A stretch of DNA of 64,000 nt from a bacterium (GTDB taxonomy: Bacteria > UBA10199 > 2-02-FULL-44-16 > JAAZCA01). The notes beneath the pieces were generated by a model. It ran no database searches. It had not been told where the DNA came from and worked only from the letters and a program-made list of their open reading frames with translations. How positions within the stretch are numbered: the stretch's first letter is position 1; each line of letters begins with the position of its first letter. The DNA is taken from positions 83,228 through 147,227 of the forward strand of contig JAJZQH010000010.1 of the NCBI GenBank assembly GCA_021810905.1, written 5' to 3'. Made by a program: the position numbers and the translations under genes. Below, piece after piece: positions 44,409 through 53,580 of this stretch.

Positions 44409-45875
44409 ATGAAAACGTCGATTAAAAATGCGCAATTCGACCTCCTCCTCAAAATGGGGGAGGGACAGCATCTCGAATTCAAACAAAACCTTTCATCATC
44501 GTTGGGTCGGGAATTTACTGCATTTGCCAATGCAGAGGGAGGGAGAATTGTCATCGGAGTTGATAATAATAATCGCGTGGTCGGAATAAAGCCAGGGAAT
44601 CGGCTCTCATCCCAGATCGAAGACATCGCCAGAAATTGTGACCCTCCGGTCAAGATTTCAATTCGCCACGAAACTCATGATGAAAAAACAGTCATGATCG
44701 TCGATGTGCATGAGGGAGAGCGCAAGCCCTACTCTTGCAGTGAGGGATTTTTCCTGCGCGTCGGCGCAAACAGCCAGAAGATGAAACGCGACGAATTGCT
44801 GGAATTTGCACGCCGCGTCCAGCCATTTTGCTTCGATGAACAGGCGTGCCAGGCCTTTCAGTACCCGAAGGACTTCGATACCGATGCGTTCCGCCGGTAC
44901 CTTGCCCGCGCAGAAATCGCGCGCTCCAGCCTCAGCCGTGAAGACATCCTCTGCAACTTGGGCGTGGCTATGCGCAAGGGGAAGCGGCTCATCTTCAATA
45001 ACGCGGGCGTTCTGTTCTTCGCAAAAAAACCCACGAATTTTATCCGACAGGCGCAAGTAACGTGTCTTCTTCTTGCCGGGCTGGACAAGGTGCACATCCT
45101 GGACCGCAAGGACCTTGCAGACAACCTCATGGAGAACGTGCAGCAGGCGATGATCTTTCTCAAGCGCCACCTCTCGCTGCGCTACAAGATCGAGAAACTA
45201 AAGAGGGAGGAGATCCTGGAACTGCCCGAGGCGGCGCTGCGCGAGGCGGTGTTAAACGCCGTCACGCACCGCGATTATCACGAGCGTGGCGCCTGCGTCA
45301 TGGTGGAGATCTACCGCGATCGAGTCGAAATAAGCGACCCGGGCGGCCTGCCGCCGGGGCTCAAGAAATCGGAACTGGGCCACAAGAGCGTTCATCGCAA
45401 TCCCCTCATCGCCGACCTCTTTCAACGTATTGGGGAGGTGGAGAAGGTAGGCTCCGGGATCAGGCGCATGCGTGATGCTGCAAAAGCTGCAGGTGTGCCC
45501 GCCCCTCGTTTCGAGGCGACCGGATTTTTCACTATTACGTACCGAAAACCGGTTGGGACAGCAGGAATTGAAACGCAGATCCAGCAAGCGGTGGCCCGCG
45601 ATGAGGATCAAGTCGGGACCAAGTCGGGACTAAGTCGGGATCAAGTCGATATCCTGATGCTCTGCCGCCAGGAGCGTCCAATGATCGAATTGATGCGCGC
45701 AGTTGGACGGCAGAACCGCACCAAGTTCCGCGACGGCCTCATCCGGCCTCTAATTGAAGCTGGACTCATCGAATACACCATCCCCGACAAACCTAACAGC
45801 CGACTTCAGAAATATCGCCTGACGGTGAAGGGAAAGAAAAACATCGGTAACGTAAAAGGAGGCAATCATGTATAA
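44409..45875 (+). CDS. AlbA_2 (Schlafen-type) ATP-binding/winged-helix protein
   Basis: 488 residues; second member of this class in the window. AlbA_2: GEGQHLEFKQNLSSSLGREF then AFANAEGGRIVIGVDN. Middle HATPase_c_4-like part: LREAVLNAVTHRDYHERGA and IGEVEKVGSGIRRMRDAAKA. C-terminal winged helix ends NSRLQKYRLTVKGKKNI, close to the end of the paralogue at 32377-33822. A DQVGTKSGLSRDQV linker replaces the VTGE repeat. It overlaps the next lipoprotein gene by eight bases, an unusual pairing. Function unknown. Confidence 0.82.
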   Translation: MKTSIKNAQFDLLLKMGEGQHLEFKQNLSSSLGREFTAFANAEGGRIVIGVDNNNRVVGIKPGNRLSSQIEDIARNCDPPVKISIRHETHDEKTVMIVDVHEGERKPYSCSEGFFLRVGANSQKMKRDELLEFARRVQPFCFDEQACQAFQYPKDFDTDAFRRYLARAEIARSSLSREDILCNLGVAMRKGKRLIFNNAGVLFFAKKPTNFIRQAQVTCLLLAGLDKVHILDRKDLADNLMENVQQAMIFLKRHLSLRYKIEKLKREEILELPEAALREAVLNAVTHRDYHERGACVMVEIYRDRVEISDPGGLPPGLKKSELGHKSVHRNPLIADLFQRIGEVEKVGSGIRRMRDAAKAAGVPAPRFEATGFFTITYRKPVGTAGIETQIQQAVARDEDQVGTKSGLSRDQVDILMLCRQERPMIELMRAVGRQNRTKFRDGLIRPLIEAGLIEYTIPDKPNSRLQKYRLTVKGKKNIGNVKGGNHV

Positions 45876-46770
45876 AGTTAGGAATATCGTTCTGATGATC
45901 TGCAGCCTCATCGTTGTTTTCCAACCCGCATGTAAGGGTTCCAGTCAGCAGCAGACCGCTTCCGAACAAGGACAAGAAGGCGCAGTCAACGCATCGCTCC
46001 CTGTCAGCGGGGCAATCTACTTTGTCGAAAATTCTTCAGGAGACCTCAAGCGGGCTGATCTCAACACAAAGGAAGTGACAACTATAGCTACATTTCTCGA
46101 CAGCCAGAATCATCTGACCGAGCTCGATGCAATCGCCGTGGACGTGGCTGCTGGTGCAGTATATCTCAACAGCGGAGTCGATATTATTCGCGTGGACCTC
46201 TCAACTAAAACCTCCACAACGGTGGCAACCGGATTTGATCCACATCCTTCAACGATTTTTGTGGAAGGGAACGGAACCGCGCTCATAGGACAATCAGATA
46301 ATACGATTTCGCGCCTTGATCTTGCAACCGGGCAAAACACTCTCGTGGTATCGAGCATTCCCGAATATACAGCGCCGGCAATGCTCTCCGATCTTGTGAG
46401 CGATGGTAATGTTGTTTATGCAGCTTTTTATTCTGTTGGAGAGGTAAGGGCCGTACTGCTGTCTGATGGTTCTGACAGCCTGGTCCTGAGCGTCGGAAGT
46501 ATGAACCCTCGAAGAGGTGTGACTTCAATTCGATTGAGTTCAGATAAGAAGTATCTCTATGCTCTAGCTCCGAGATCCGGCGGCGATTCCAGCCAGAGCG
46601 ATACTCTAGTGACGAAATTTGATCTCACTGCAAAGACGAGCCAGGATATCGTCACGTTTCCGTCGTTCTGCTGGGGGCTGGATCTAAACGCGCAGGAGAC
46701 AAAGGCGTATGCAGCCTGCACGTCTGCGATCTATGAAGTGGATCTGGCAACGGGTCAGCAACAAATATAG
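45868..46770 (+). CDS. beta-propeller-like lipoprotein, probably shortened by a TAG
   Basis: 300 residues. Signal peptide ends VVFQPAC (Cys22). The rest is a string of propeller-like repeats, e.g. IYFVENSSGDLKRADLNTKE, DIIRVDLSTKT, TISRLDLATGQ and IYEVDLATGQ. AAAAGGAGG precedes the ATG. After the TAG at 46768-46770 the same frame stays open for 14 codons (LDGLNVPMGIDVVE) to TAA, and those residues look like the next strand of a blade, so the TAG is probably a late nonsense mutation. Role unknown; likely envelope. Confidence 0.75.
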   Translation: MYKVRNIVLMICSLIVVFQPACKGSSQQQTASEQGQEGAVNASLPVSGAIYFVENSSGDLKRADLNTKEVTTIATFLDSQNHLTELDAIAVDVAAGAVYLNSGVDIIRVDLSTKTSTTVATGFDPHPSTIFVEGNGTALIGQSDNTISRLDLATGQNTLVVSSIPEYTAPAMLSDLVSDGNVVYAAFYSVGEVRAVLLSDGSDSLVLSVGSMNPRRGVTSIRLSSDKKYLYALAPRSGGDSSQSDTLVTKFDLTAKTSQDIVTFPSFCWGLDLNAQETKAYAACTSAIYEVDLATGQQQI

Positions 46771-46836
46771 TTGGATGGACTTAACGTCCCCATGGGTATC
46801 GATGTTGTGGAGTAATGTAACGCTTGATGAGAGACA

Positions 46837-47241
46837 ATGATGGATATGCTACGCCGCACAATGGCGTTGTTCGTGCTCATCACGATGGCAACCACTTCAA
46901 TCGGCTGCGTGACCAGGGTGCCGGTGTCGGTTCAGAATGCAAAGGCCGTGGGAGAGTCGCCTTTCGACGCCCAAAGGGAATATGAAATCACCTTTGCCGA
47001 TGGCTACCGATTTCGAACTCGGGGCGAAAATCTGATGATGCGCGACAATCTGATCGGCATCAGGTTCGAAAAGGGAGAGACCTATAAATTTTATTCGAGC
47101 GATCAGATTCAACAGATCGTCGAGGAAAAATTTTCAATCGGCAAGACAGTAGGGCTTGCCGCCGGCGTTGCTGTCGCGGTCGTGGCAGGACTGATAACAG
47201 GGATAATCTTTGCATTCAAACCAGCTAATTCGGGCAAATAA
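46837..47241 (+). CDS. small lipoprotein with C-terminal membrane segment, unknown function
   Basis: 134 residues. Signal peptide with lipobox TSIGC, a middle domain (REYEITFADGYRFRTRGENL, then YKFYSSDQIQQIVEEKF), and a C-terminal hydrophobic helix of ~25 residues (VGLAAGVAVAVVAGLITG). The dual anchoring is uncommon. Start may be any of three ATGs at 46837-46846. Overlaps mtaB by one base. Confidence 0.7.
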   Translation: MMDMLRRTMALFVLITMATTSIGCVTRVPVSVQNAKAVGESPFDAQREYEITFADGYRFRTRGENLMMRDNLIGIRFEKGETYKFYSSDQIQQIVEEKFSIGKTVGLAAGVAVAVVAGLITGIIFAFKPANSGK

Positions 47242-48566
47242 TGAAACTCAGAGAGACTCGGTGTGAAAAAATCGCACTCACAACACTCGGTTGCAAAGCC
47301 AACTGGGCCGACACCGAGGCGATCTCTCAGGCGCTTGCCAGAACTGGCTTTGAGATCGTGCCGTTCGATTCGCCGGCAGACGCGTATGTCGTGAACACCT
47401 GCACTGTCACCGCAGTCGCAAACGCGCAGTCGCGGCAGATGCTCAGGCGCGCGCGCCGTGGTTCTCCCAACGCGCTCATCGTCGCGACCGGCTGCTACGG
47501 GGAAGTGGACCGCGACGAGATCGCTGCGATCCCCGGCGTCGACGCCGTGTTCGGATCGAAAGACCGTGAGGCGCTGATCGCGTATCTCTGCGGAAAGATT
47601 GACCACCCTCCCCTTGATCCCCTCCCCTCAAGGGAGGGGAGGAGAGGCGAAGGAGCGGTGGGACCCGTCCCCATCTCGCGCCAGTCGCGTGCGCGCGCGT
47701 TCCTCAAGATCCAGGACGGGTGCAATCGCAGATGTGCTTACTGCATTGTTCCCAGGGCGCGCGGCCGTTCGCGGAGCATGCCTTTCGATGACGTTTTGGC
47801 CGCATGCACGCAGCTCTCGCGCGATCATCGCGAGATCCTGCTCGCCGGAATCGATATCGGACAATACGGCCGCGATCTACCCGGCAGGCCCTCGCTCTCC
47901 AAGCTCGTCTCGCGGCTTGCCGCGGCACAAGGCATGGCGAGGCTGCGCATCAGCTCGCTCGATCCATCGCAGATAGACGAACGGTTGATCGAACTCATCG
48001 CCTTGGAGATAAAGATCTGCCGCCACGTGCACCTCTCCATACAGAGCGGCTCGGATGCGGTGCTGCGGAGCATGGCGCGCGGATACAGGGCGCGCGACAT
48101 ATCGCGTGTGGCGAGTGAACTCGCGGCGCGCGTGCCTGGCATCGCCATTACCGGCGACGTGATCGCTGGCTTTCCGTGCGAGACGGATGCGATGCACCGC
48201 GAGACCGCAGATCTGCTCGAGTCGCTGCCCATCGCGGGGCTGCATGTCTTTCCATTCTCCGTGCGCGATGGGACGCGGGCGGCCTCGATGCCTGATCAAG
48301 TTGCGGCAGGCGTAAAAAAGAGTCGCGCAGCGGAGCTTCGAGGTATCGCAAGGCGCGCTCGAAAGAAATTCCTCGAAGGCTTGATCGGCGAGGCGTTTGA
48401 TGTCATTCTCACGTCATCCGATACGGAAGCGGACGGAACGGTCCTGGCGGTGGCGGATAATGCAGTGAAGATCAAGCTGCCGCCCGGCGGAGCAGCTTAC
48501 GGCGGGATGGCGCGGGCGATTCTCACGGAAGTACGGGATCTGGAGGCATACGGGAAATGGGAATGA
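47241..48566 (+). CDS. mtaB: tRNA N6-threonylcarbamoyladenosine methylthiotransferase MtaB
   Basis: 441-residue radical-SAM methylthiotransferase of the MiaB family. The N-terminal UPF0004 domain has its three cluster cysteines in TLGCKANWADTEA, VNTCTV and TGCYGE; the radical-SAM cluster is C161, C165 and C168 (CNRRCAYC). The TLGCKxN pattern places it in the MtaB group acting on t6A37. Between the two domains (residues ~121-144) is a Pro/Arg/Glu-rich insert encoded by a palindromic CCCCTCC sequence (47602-47652). Overlaps rnc by ten bases. Confidence 0.9.
   Translation: MKLRETRCEKIALTTLGCKANWADTEAISQALARTGFEIVPFDSPADAYVVNTCTVTAVANAQSRQMLRRARRGSPNALIVATGCYGEVDRDEIAAIPGVDAVFGSKDREALIAYLCGKIDHPPLDPLPSREGRRGEGAVGPVPISRQSRARAFLKIQDGCNRRCAYCIVPRARGRSRSMPFDDVLAACTQLSRDHREILLAGIDIGQYGRDLPGRPSLSKLVSRLAAAQGMARLRISSLDPSQIDERLIELIALEIKICRHVHLSIQSGSDAVLRSMARGYRARDISRVASELAARVPGIAITGDVIAGFPCETDAMHRETADLLESLPIAGLHVFPFSVRDGTRAASMPDQVAAGVKKSRAAELRGIARRARKKFLEGLIGEAFDVILTSSDTEADGTVLAVADNAVKIKLPPGGAAYGGMARAILTEVRDLEAYGKWE
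47602..47652. repeat. CCCCTCC-type palindrome inside mtaB
   Basis: CCCCTCCCCTCAAGGGAGGG plus GAGG, flanked by CCACCCTCCCC and GAGAGGCG; it folds as a strong stem. It keeps the mtaB frame open and encodes an interdomain linker. Related to the intergenic palindromes at 30987, 37822 and 51842. Confidence 0.7.
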
Positions 48567-49270
48567 CATCAGAAGAAAAATCGATCATCAAGAAATTCGA
48601 GAAGAGGATCCACTACAGCTTCAAACACCGCGATTATTTGAAACGCGCCCTCACTCACAAATCGTTCGCCAACGAACTCAAGCTCCCGGCCACGGAGCAC
48701 AACGAGCGCTACGAATATCTGGGCGACGCCGTGCTCGAGCTTTCGGTGAGTCACCTCCTCATGGAGCGATTTCCGGAATTTCCCGAGGGAGATCTCTCCA
48801 AACTGCGCGCCGCTATCGTGAACGAGGGGCAGCTCGCGGATATCGCTCGCCAGCTAGATCTGGGCAGTTATCTCTATCTTGGAAAGGGCGAGGACCAGAC
48901 CGGCGGCCGCGAGAAGCCGTCGCTTCTGTCTGATGCGCTGGAGGCGGTATTCGGCGCGGTCTATCTGGACCGCGGATTCGGCAAGGCCTTCAAGGTCATC
49001 GAACGCCTCTACGAAGATATCCTGGAACGAGCCGGCGGCGTAGGCTTTGTGCGCGACTTCAAGACGAAACTGCAGGAGGTCTCGCAGGCCCGCTTCCGCG
49101 CCGTGCCGCGATACCGGCTGCAGAAAACGAGCGGTCCGGATCACGCCAAGACCTTTGAGGTACACCTCTATATCAACGATACCTGCTGGGGAGTGGGCAG
49201 CGGAGCCAACAAAAAAGCGGCCGAGCAGGCGGCAGCGGCCCAGGCCCTTACCAGGCTTGAGAATGAATAA
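48557..49270 (+). CDS. rnc: ribonuclease III
   Basis: 237-residue double-strand RNA endonuclease. Catalytic signature HNERYEYLGDAVLELSVSHL and a second cluster EAVFGAVYLDRG; C-terminal dsRNA-binding domain (FKTKLQEVSQARF and GSGANKKAAEQAAAAQAL). ATG at 48557 lies within the end of mtaB. Given the many long RNA hairpins encoded in this genome segment, it is the obvious candidate processing enzyme. Confidence 0.95.
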   Translation: MGMTSEEKSIIKKFEKRIHYSFKHRDYLKRALTHKSFANELKLPATEHNERYEYLGDAVLELSVSHLLMERFPEFPEGDLSKLRAAIVNEGQLADIARQLDLGSYLYLGKGEDQTGGREKPSLLSDALEAVFGAVYLDRGFGKAFKVIERLYEDILERAGGVGFVRDFKTKLQEVSQARFRAVPRYRLQKTSGPDHAKTFEVHLYINDTCWGVGSGANKKAAEQAAAAQALTRLENE

Positions 49271-49317
49271 GGGGATGAAATGCCTCAAACCATTCTCCTG
49301 AAAGAATAAAGGGGCAA

Positions 49318-50685
49318 ATGATCCAGCCCGAACGACTCAAGGTCCTCAACGACAGCCAGATGAAGCACGGCCGCTATGTGCTCTACTGGATGCAGGCGTC
49401 CCAGAGGGCGCGGTTCAATTACGCCCTGGAATACGCGATCGAACGCGCCAACGAACTCGATCTCCCGTTGCTCGTATTCGTGGGCCTCTCCAAACACTTT
49501 CCGCGCGCGAACGAACGCCATTTCCGCTTCATGCTCGAGGGGCTGCGCGAGACCGCTCGCGCCTGCAGGCAGCGCGGCGCTGGCTTTGTGGTGCAGCTCG
49601 TGGAGCCGGCTGAGGGGGCCGTGCGCCTCGCGCGCAAGGCGGCGGTTGCGGTCGTGGATTGCGGGTATCTGCGTATCCAGCGCCAATGGAGAAAACGCGC
49701 TGCGGCCAGGATGCGCTGCCCGCTCATACAGGTGGAATCTGAGGTTGTGGTTCCTGTGGAGGTCGCAATCCCCAAGCAGGCCTGGTCCGCGGCCGTGCTC
49801 AGGCCGCGCATCGTGGCGCAGTTCAATCGATATCTCGTGGATCTCAAACAGAGGCGGCTCAAGGTGCGCATGGTTGCAACCGATATCGAGTCGCTGGACG
49901 CGGGAGATGTCGATGCGATCATCTCAAAACTCAAGCCGCGCCGCTGTCAGCCGCTCAAAGTTCCCGTCATCGGCGGGTACGCCGCGGCAAAGAAACTGCT
50001 GAAAGAATTCGTGGAGACGAAGCTCGAACGCTACGATACGGACCGCAACGACCCGACAAAGGACGGCACCTCCCGTCTCAGTCCGTACCTGCATTTCGGG
50101 CAGATATCGGTAATCGAGGTCGCGCTCGCGGCGCTCAACGCTAAGGGCAGGGCGGCAATGCCGTTTCTCGAAGAACTGATCGTGCGCCGCGAGCTGGCGA
50201 TGAACTTCGCGTTCTACAACGATTCGTACGATTCATACGAAGGCGTTCCCGATTGGGCGCGCAAGTCGCTCGCTCTGCACGCGGCCGACAAACGAGAGTA
50301 CCTCTACACCGCGAGGCAGTTCGAACTCGCGCAGACGCACGACCCGTACTGGAACGCGGCGCAGATGGAGATGGTCCACACGGGCAGGATGCACGGCTAC
50401 ATGCGGATGTACTGGGGAAAGAAGATCCTCGAATGGAGCCGCACGCCTGAGGAGGCGTTTGAGATCGCAGTAGCGCTCAACGATAAATACGAACTCGACG
50501 GCCGCGACCCGAACGGCTTCGCCGGGATCTCGTGGTGCTTTGGAACGCACGACCGGCCTTGGAAGACGAGGCCGATATCAGGCAACGTGCGATACATGAA
50601 TGCAGCAGGGCTCGCGCGCAAGTTCGACGCGGATGCATACGTGCGGAAAATCAATGAACTCTGTTCACTCCATCGTCACCCTTGA
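49318..50685 (+). CDS. phr: class II deoxyribodipyrimidine photolyase
   Basis: 455-residue light-dependent repair enzyme for cyclobutane pyrimidine dimers. YVLYWMQASQRARFNYALEY and SRLSPYLHFGQISV are class II signatures; the C-terminal FAD domain includes ELIVRRELAMNFAFYN, MHGYMRMYWGKKILEW and DPNGFAGISWCFGTHDR. Length typical. AAGGGG precedes the ATG. Its presence suggests a light-exposed stage of life. Confidence 0.93.
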   Translation: MIQPERLKVLNDSQMKHGRYVLYWMQASQRARFNYALEYAIERANELDLPLLVFVGLSKHFPRANERHFRFMLEGLRETARACRQRGAGFVVQLVEPAEGAVRLARKAAVAVVDCGYLRIQRQWRKRAAARMRCPLIQVESEVVVPVEVAIPKQAWSAAVLRPRIVAQFNRYLVDLKQRRLKVRMVATDIESLDAGDVDAIISKLKPRRCQPLKVPVIGGYAAAKKLLKEFVETKLERYDTDRNDPTKDGTSRLSPYLHFGQISVIEVALAALNAKGRAAMPFLEELIVRRELAMNFAFYNDSYDSYEGVPDWARKSLALHAADKREYLYTARQFELAQTHDPYWNAAQMEMVHTGRMHGYMRMYWGKKILEWSRTPEEAFEIAVALNDKYELDGRDPNGFAGISWCFGTHDRPWKTRPISGNVRYMNAAGLARKFDADAYVRKINELCSLHRHP

Positions 50686-51811
50686 AAACGCGGCCGCGCG
50701 CAGGCTTGCGGGCGGCTCGCTCTGGTTTTCAGAGCGCGACGTCATCGGCCGTACGCCGCGCATTGCTGGGATCGCGCGCGTGATCGACAAGCGCAAGCGT
50801 TTCCTGGCGAGCGCCTTTCTCTCGCCCGGCTCGCGCTATTTCCTGCGCGTGATCACTCGTGACGATGTACCGATAGATCGCGCGTTCTGGCGCGAGCGCA
50901 TTCTTGCAGCTGACGAGCGGCGCAATCGCATGCGAGAGATTACGGACGCGTATCGCGTAGTATTCTCAGAGAGCGACGGAATCCCATCGGTCGTCATCGA
51001 CCGCTACAATGATATCTTCGCGATTCAGATCACTTCATCGGGTGCGGAGACGGTCAAAGACGAACTCGTCGAGATCCTCGTGGAACTCTTCAGTCCCGTA
51101 TCGATCGTTGAAAAAAACGCTATCGCCGCACGCACTGCAGAGGGCCTGGCGCGTACTGAAGGCATGATCGTCGGCGGGAAGAGCCGCACCATCGTGCGCG
51201 AGGCTGACCAGCTCTTTGAGGTGGACGTGCTCGCAGGCCAGAAGACGGGCGCGTATCTCGATTACCGCGGCTTTCGCATCAAGGCGCGCGAGCTCGCGCG
51301 AGGCGATTGCCTGGACGCGTTCTGCTATCAGGGCTGGTTCTCCTGCCATATCGCCAGGACGGCGCGGCGCATCGTTGCCGTGGACGCATCGGCAGATGCG
51401 CTGCGCGCGGCCGGCGTCAATGCCGCGCTGGGCAAACATCGCAACATAGAATTCGTGAGAGCGGATGCATTCGAATATCTGGCAGGCTGCGAACAAAGGT
51501 TCGACTTCATCCACATAGACCCGCCTGCCATGGCAAAGGAACACGCAAAACTCGCGGCCGCGATTCACGGATACTCAAAGCTCGCAGCGGGCGCGCTGCG
51601 CATCCTCAATGACAACGGCATCCTGATGATCAGTTCGTGCTCGCACAAAATTTCCGAGCGCATACTTGAGGAAACAGTCCTCAGTTCCGTTGCAAAGTCG
51701 GGGAGGAGGGCGGAGGTCCTCTGGCGCGGAATCCAGGACGCGGACCATCCCGTCATGCGAGGCCTGCCCGAATCGCTGTACCTAAAGGCGCTGGCGGTGC
51801 GGATAGGTTGA
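50654..51811 (+). CDS. RlmI-like class I rRNA methyltransferase
   Basis: 385 residues. N-terminal PUA-like domain (GGSLWFSERDV, IARVIDKRKRFLASAFL), then the RlmI/RlmK-type insertion (GIPSVVIDRYNDIFAIQITS) and the SAM-binding fold: LDAFCYQGWFSCHIA (motif I), IVAVDASADALRAAGVNA and FIHIDPPAMA (catalytic DPPA-type motif). Probably methylates a 23S rRNA cytosine (5-methylcytosine), by family. ATG at 50654 overlaps phr by 32 bases. Confidence 0.87.
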   Translation: MNSVHSIVTLENAAARRLAGGSLWFSERDVIGRTPRIAGIARVIDKRKRFLASAFLSPGSRYFLRVITRDDVPIDRAFWRERILAADERRNRMREITDAYRVVFSESDGIPSVVIDRYNDIFAIQITSSGAETVKDELVEILVELFSPVSIVEKNAIAARTAEGLARTEGMIVGGKSRTIVREADQLFEVDVLAGQKTGAYLDYRGFRIKARELARGDCLDAFCYQGWFSCHIARTARRIVAVDASADALRAAGVNAALGKHRNIEFVRADAFEYLAGCEQRFDFIHIDPPAMAKEHAKLAAAIHGYSKLAAGALRILNDNGILMISSCSHKISERILEETVLSSVAKSGRRAEVLWRGIQDADHPVMRGLPESLYLKALAVRIG

Positions 51812-51841
51812 GTAAGGAGTGTCATTGCGAGGAGCATAGTT

Positions 51842-51934
51842 GTTTCCCCTCCTTTGTAAGGAGGGGCAGGGGAGGTAGACCATGGATGCAAACGAGGTCT
51901 ACCCCTCCCATCCTCCCCTTACAAAGGGGAGGGG
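51842..51934. repeat. CCCCTCC palindrome pair upstream of the PIF1 gene
   Basis: CCCCTCCTTTGTAAGGAGGG, GCAGGGGAGGTAGACC; then inverted GGTCTACCCCTCCCATCCTC, CCCTTACAAAGGGGAGGGG. The outer arms pair over more than 20 bases with few mismatches. Preceded by GTGTCATTGCGAGG, a phrase that recurs at 55376. Confidence 0.82.
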
Positions 51935-52011
51935 AGTTATTTTACTGAATTCCCTGAAACCCGCGGGATCCTTCGGCATACAAGGGAAACTCTTGGCCTC
52001 AGGAGGCCACG

Positions 52012-53556
52012 ATGAAGGAAACCATAGAGCTCAACGAGCAGTTCGCGGCCGCGCTCCGCATTATGGAGGAGGGCAGCCGCAATCTCTTTGTCACAGGCAA
52101 GGCCGGCACTGGCAAGTCCACGCTGCTGAAATACTTCCGTGAAAACACCTCCCGCAACGTAGTGGTGCTCGCACCAACTGGCGTTGCCGCGGTCAATATC
52201 GGCGGCCAGACGATGCATTCGTTCTTCGGCTTCAAACCCGACGTCACCGTAGAGAAGGCGCGGCGCGCGGCAAAGCAGGCGCTCGATGAGGAGCGCGCCG
52301 AAGTTTACCAGACCATGGACACGCTGGTGATCGACGAGATCTCCATGGTGCGCGCAGACCTCTTCGATTGCGCGGACGCGTTCCTGCGTGCGGTGAGGAA
52401 GAAAAGATCCCGGCCCTTCGGAGGCGTTGCCGTGGTGATGATCGGAGATCTTTATCAACTCCCTCCTGTTGTCACGTCACGCGAGCGCGAGATATTCTCT
52501 CATCACTACAAGAGCCCGTACTTCTTCGATTCAAAGGCATACGAAAAGATGGACGTCATGATGCTGGAGCTCGAGAAGGTCTATCGCCAGCACGACGACG
52601 CATTTATCGAGATTCTAAACGCGGTGAGGAACAATACGATAGACGAGGCGGGGCTCGCCCTGCTCAACAGCCGCGTCTCTCACGCAGGAAAGAGCGACGG
52701 CGCGATATACCTCACCGCGCTCAACCGCGAGGCAGACGAGATCAACGAGCAAAAGCTCTCGATGCTGAAGGGCAAGGCGCGCGAATTCGAGGCAGCCGTA
52801 TCAGGCAACTTTGAAGAGAAATCGTATCCCGCTGACCGCGTGATGAGGCTCAAGGTCGGCGCGCAGGTGATGCTGCTCAATAACGACAGCTTCGGCCGCT
52901 GGGTCAACGGCACCATCGGCACGATCGTGGGGATGGACGATGAAACGATCGGCGTGGAATTGCCGGACGGAAGCGTGGAGATGGTCGAGCCCTACACGTG
53001 GCGCATGTTCCGTTTCGATCTGGACGAAAAATCAAAGCGGATCGTCTCCGAGGCAGTCGGCAACTTCACGCAATTGCCCGTGATGCTCGCGTGGGCCGTG
53101 ACGATCCACAAGTCGCAGGGCAAGACCTTTGACAGCGCGGTAATCGACGCGGGCCGCGCGTTCGCAGCTGGCCAGGTCTACGTGGCGCTCAGCCGTTTGC
53201 GCACGCTGGAAGGCATGACGCTCGCGAGGCCGCTCAAGAAATCGCACGTGCGCGTGGACTGGAGGGTGGTCAAGTTTCTCACCTCGCACCACTATGCACT
53301 CTCCGAGAAGGCGATGCCGCTCGATGAAAAAATAGCGATGATCGAGGAGGCGATCAAAGAGCGGCAGCTCCTTGATATCGTCTATCTCAAGTCCAACGAC
53401 GTGAAGAGTCGCCGCGTGATCCGCCCGCTGGAAGTGGGCGAGATGTGGTACGGCGACTGGTCCTTCACGGGCCTGCGCGGCGAGTGCAAGCTGCGAGGAG
53501 AAGAGCGCAACTTCCGCGTGGACAGGATATTATCGATGAAGGTCGTGGAGAGATAG
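52012..53556 (+). CDS. PIF1-like helicase fused to a C-terminal WYL domain
   Basis: 514 residues. SF1B helicase core: Walker A GKAGTGKST (29-37), LAPTGVAAVNIGGQTMHSFF (motif Ia), VIDEISMV with DEIS at 108-111 (motif II), GDLYQLPPV (motif III), and a UvrD_C_2-like end with AVTIHKSQGKTFDSAVID and QVYVALSRLRTLEGM. Residues ~440-510 add a WYL-type domain: IKERQLLDIVYLKSNDV, SRRVIRPLEVGEMWYGDWS and RNFRVDRILSM. WYL domains bind nucleic acid or nucleotide ligands and often regulate defence or DNA-damage genes. AGGAGG precedes the ATG. It borders the defence-gene region. Confidence 0.87.
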   Translation: MKETIELNEQFAAALRIMEEGSRNLFVTGKAGTGKSTLLKYFRENTSRNVVVLAPTGVAAVNIGGQTMHSFFGFKPDVTVEKARRAAKQALDEERAEVYQTMDTLVIDEISMVRADLFDCADAFLRAVRKKRSRPFGGVAVVMIGDLYQLPPVVTSREREIFSHHYKSPYFFDSKAYEKMDVMMLELEKVYRQHDDAFIEILNAVRNNTIDEAGLALLNSRVSHAGKSDGAIYLTALNREADEINEQKLSMLKGKAREFEAAVSGNFEEKSYPADRVMRLKVGAQVMLLNNDSFGRWVNGTIGTIVGMDDETIGVELPDGSVEMVEPYTWRMFRFDLDEKSKRIVSEAVGNFTQLPVMLAWAVTIHKSQGKTFDSAVIDAGRAFAAGQVYVALSRLRTLEGMTLARPLKKSHVRVDWRVVKFLTSHHYALSEKAMPLDEKIAMIEEAIKERQLLDIVYLKSNDVKSRRVIRPLEVGEMWYGDWSFTGLRGECKLRGEERNFRVDRILSMKVVER

Positions 53557-53580
53557 GCAGCGCCTCCGTGCGCACATGGA

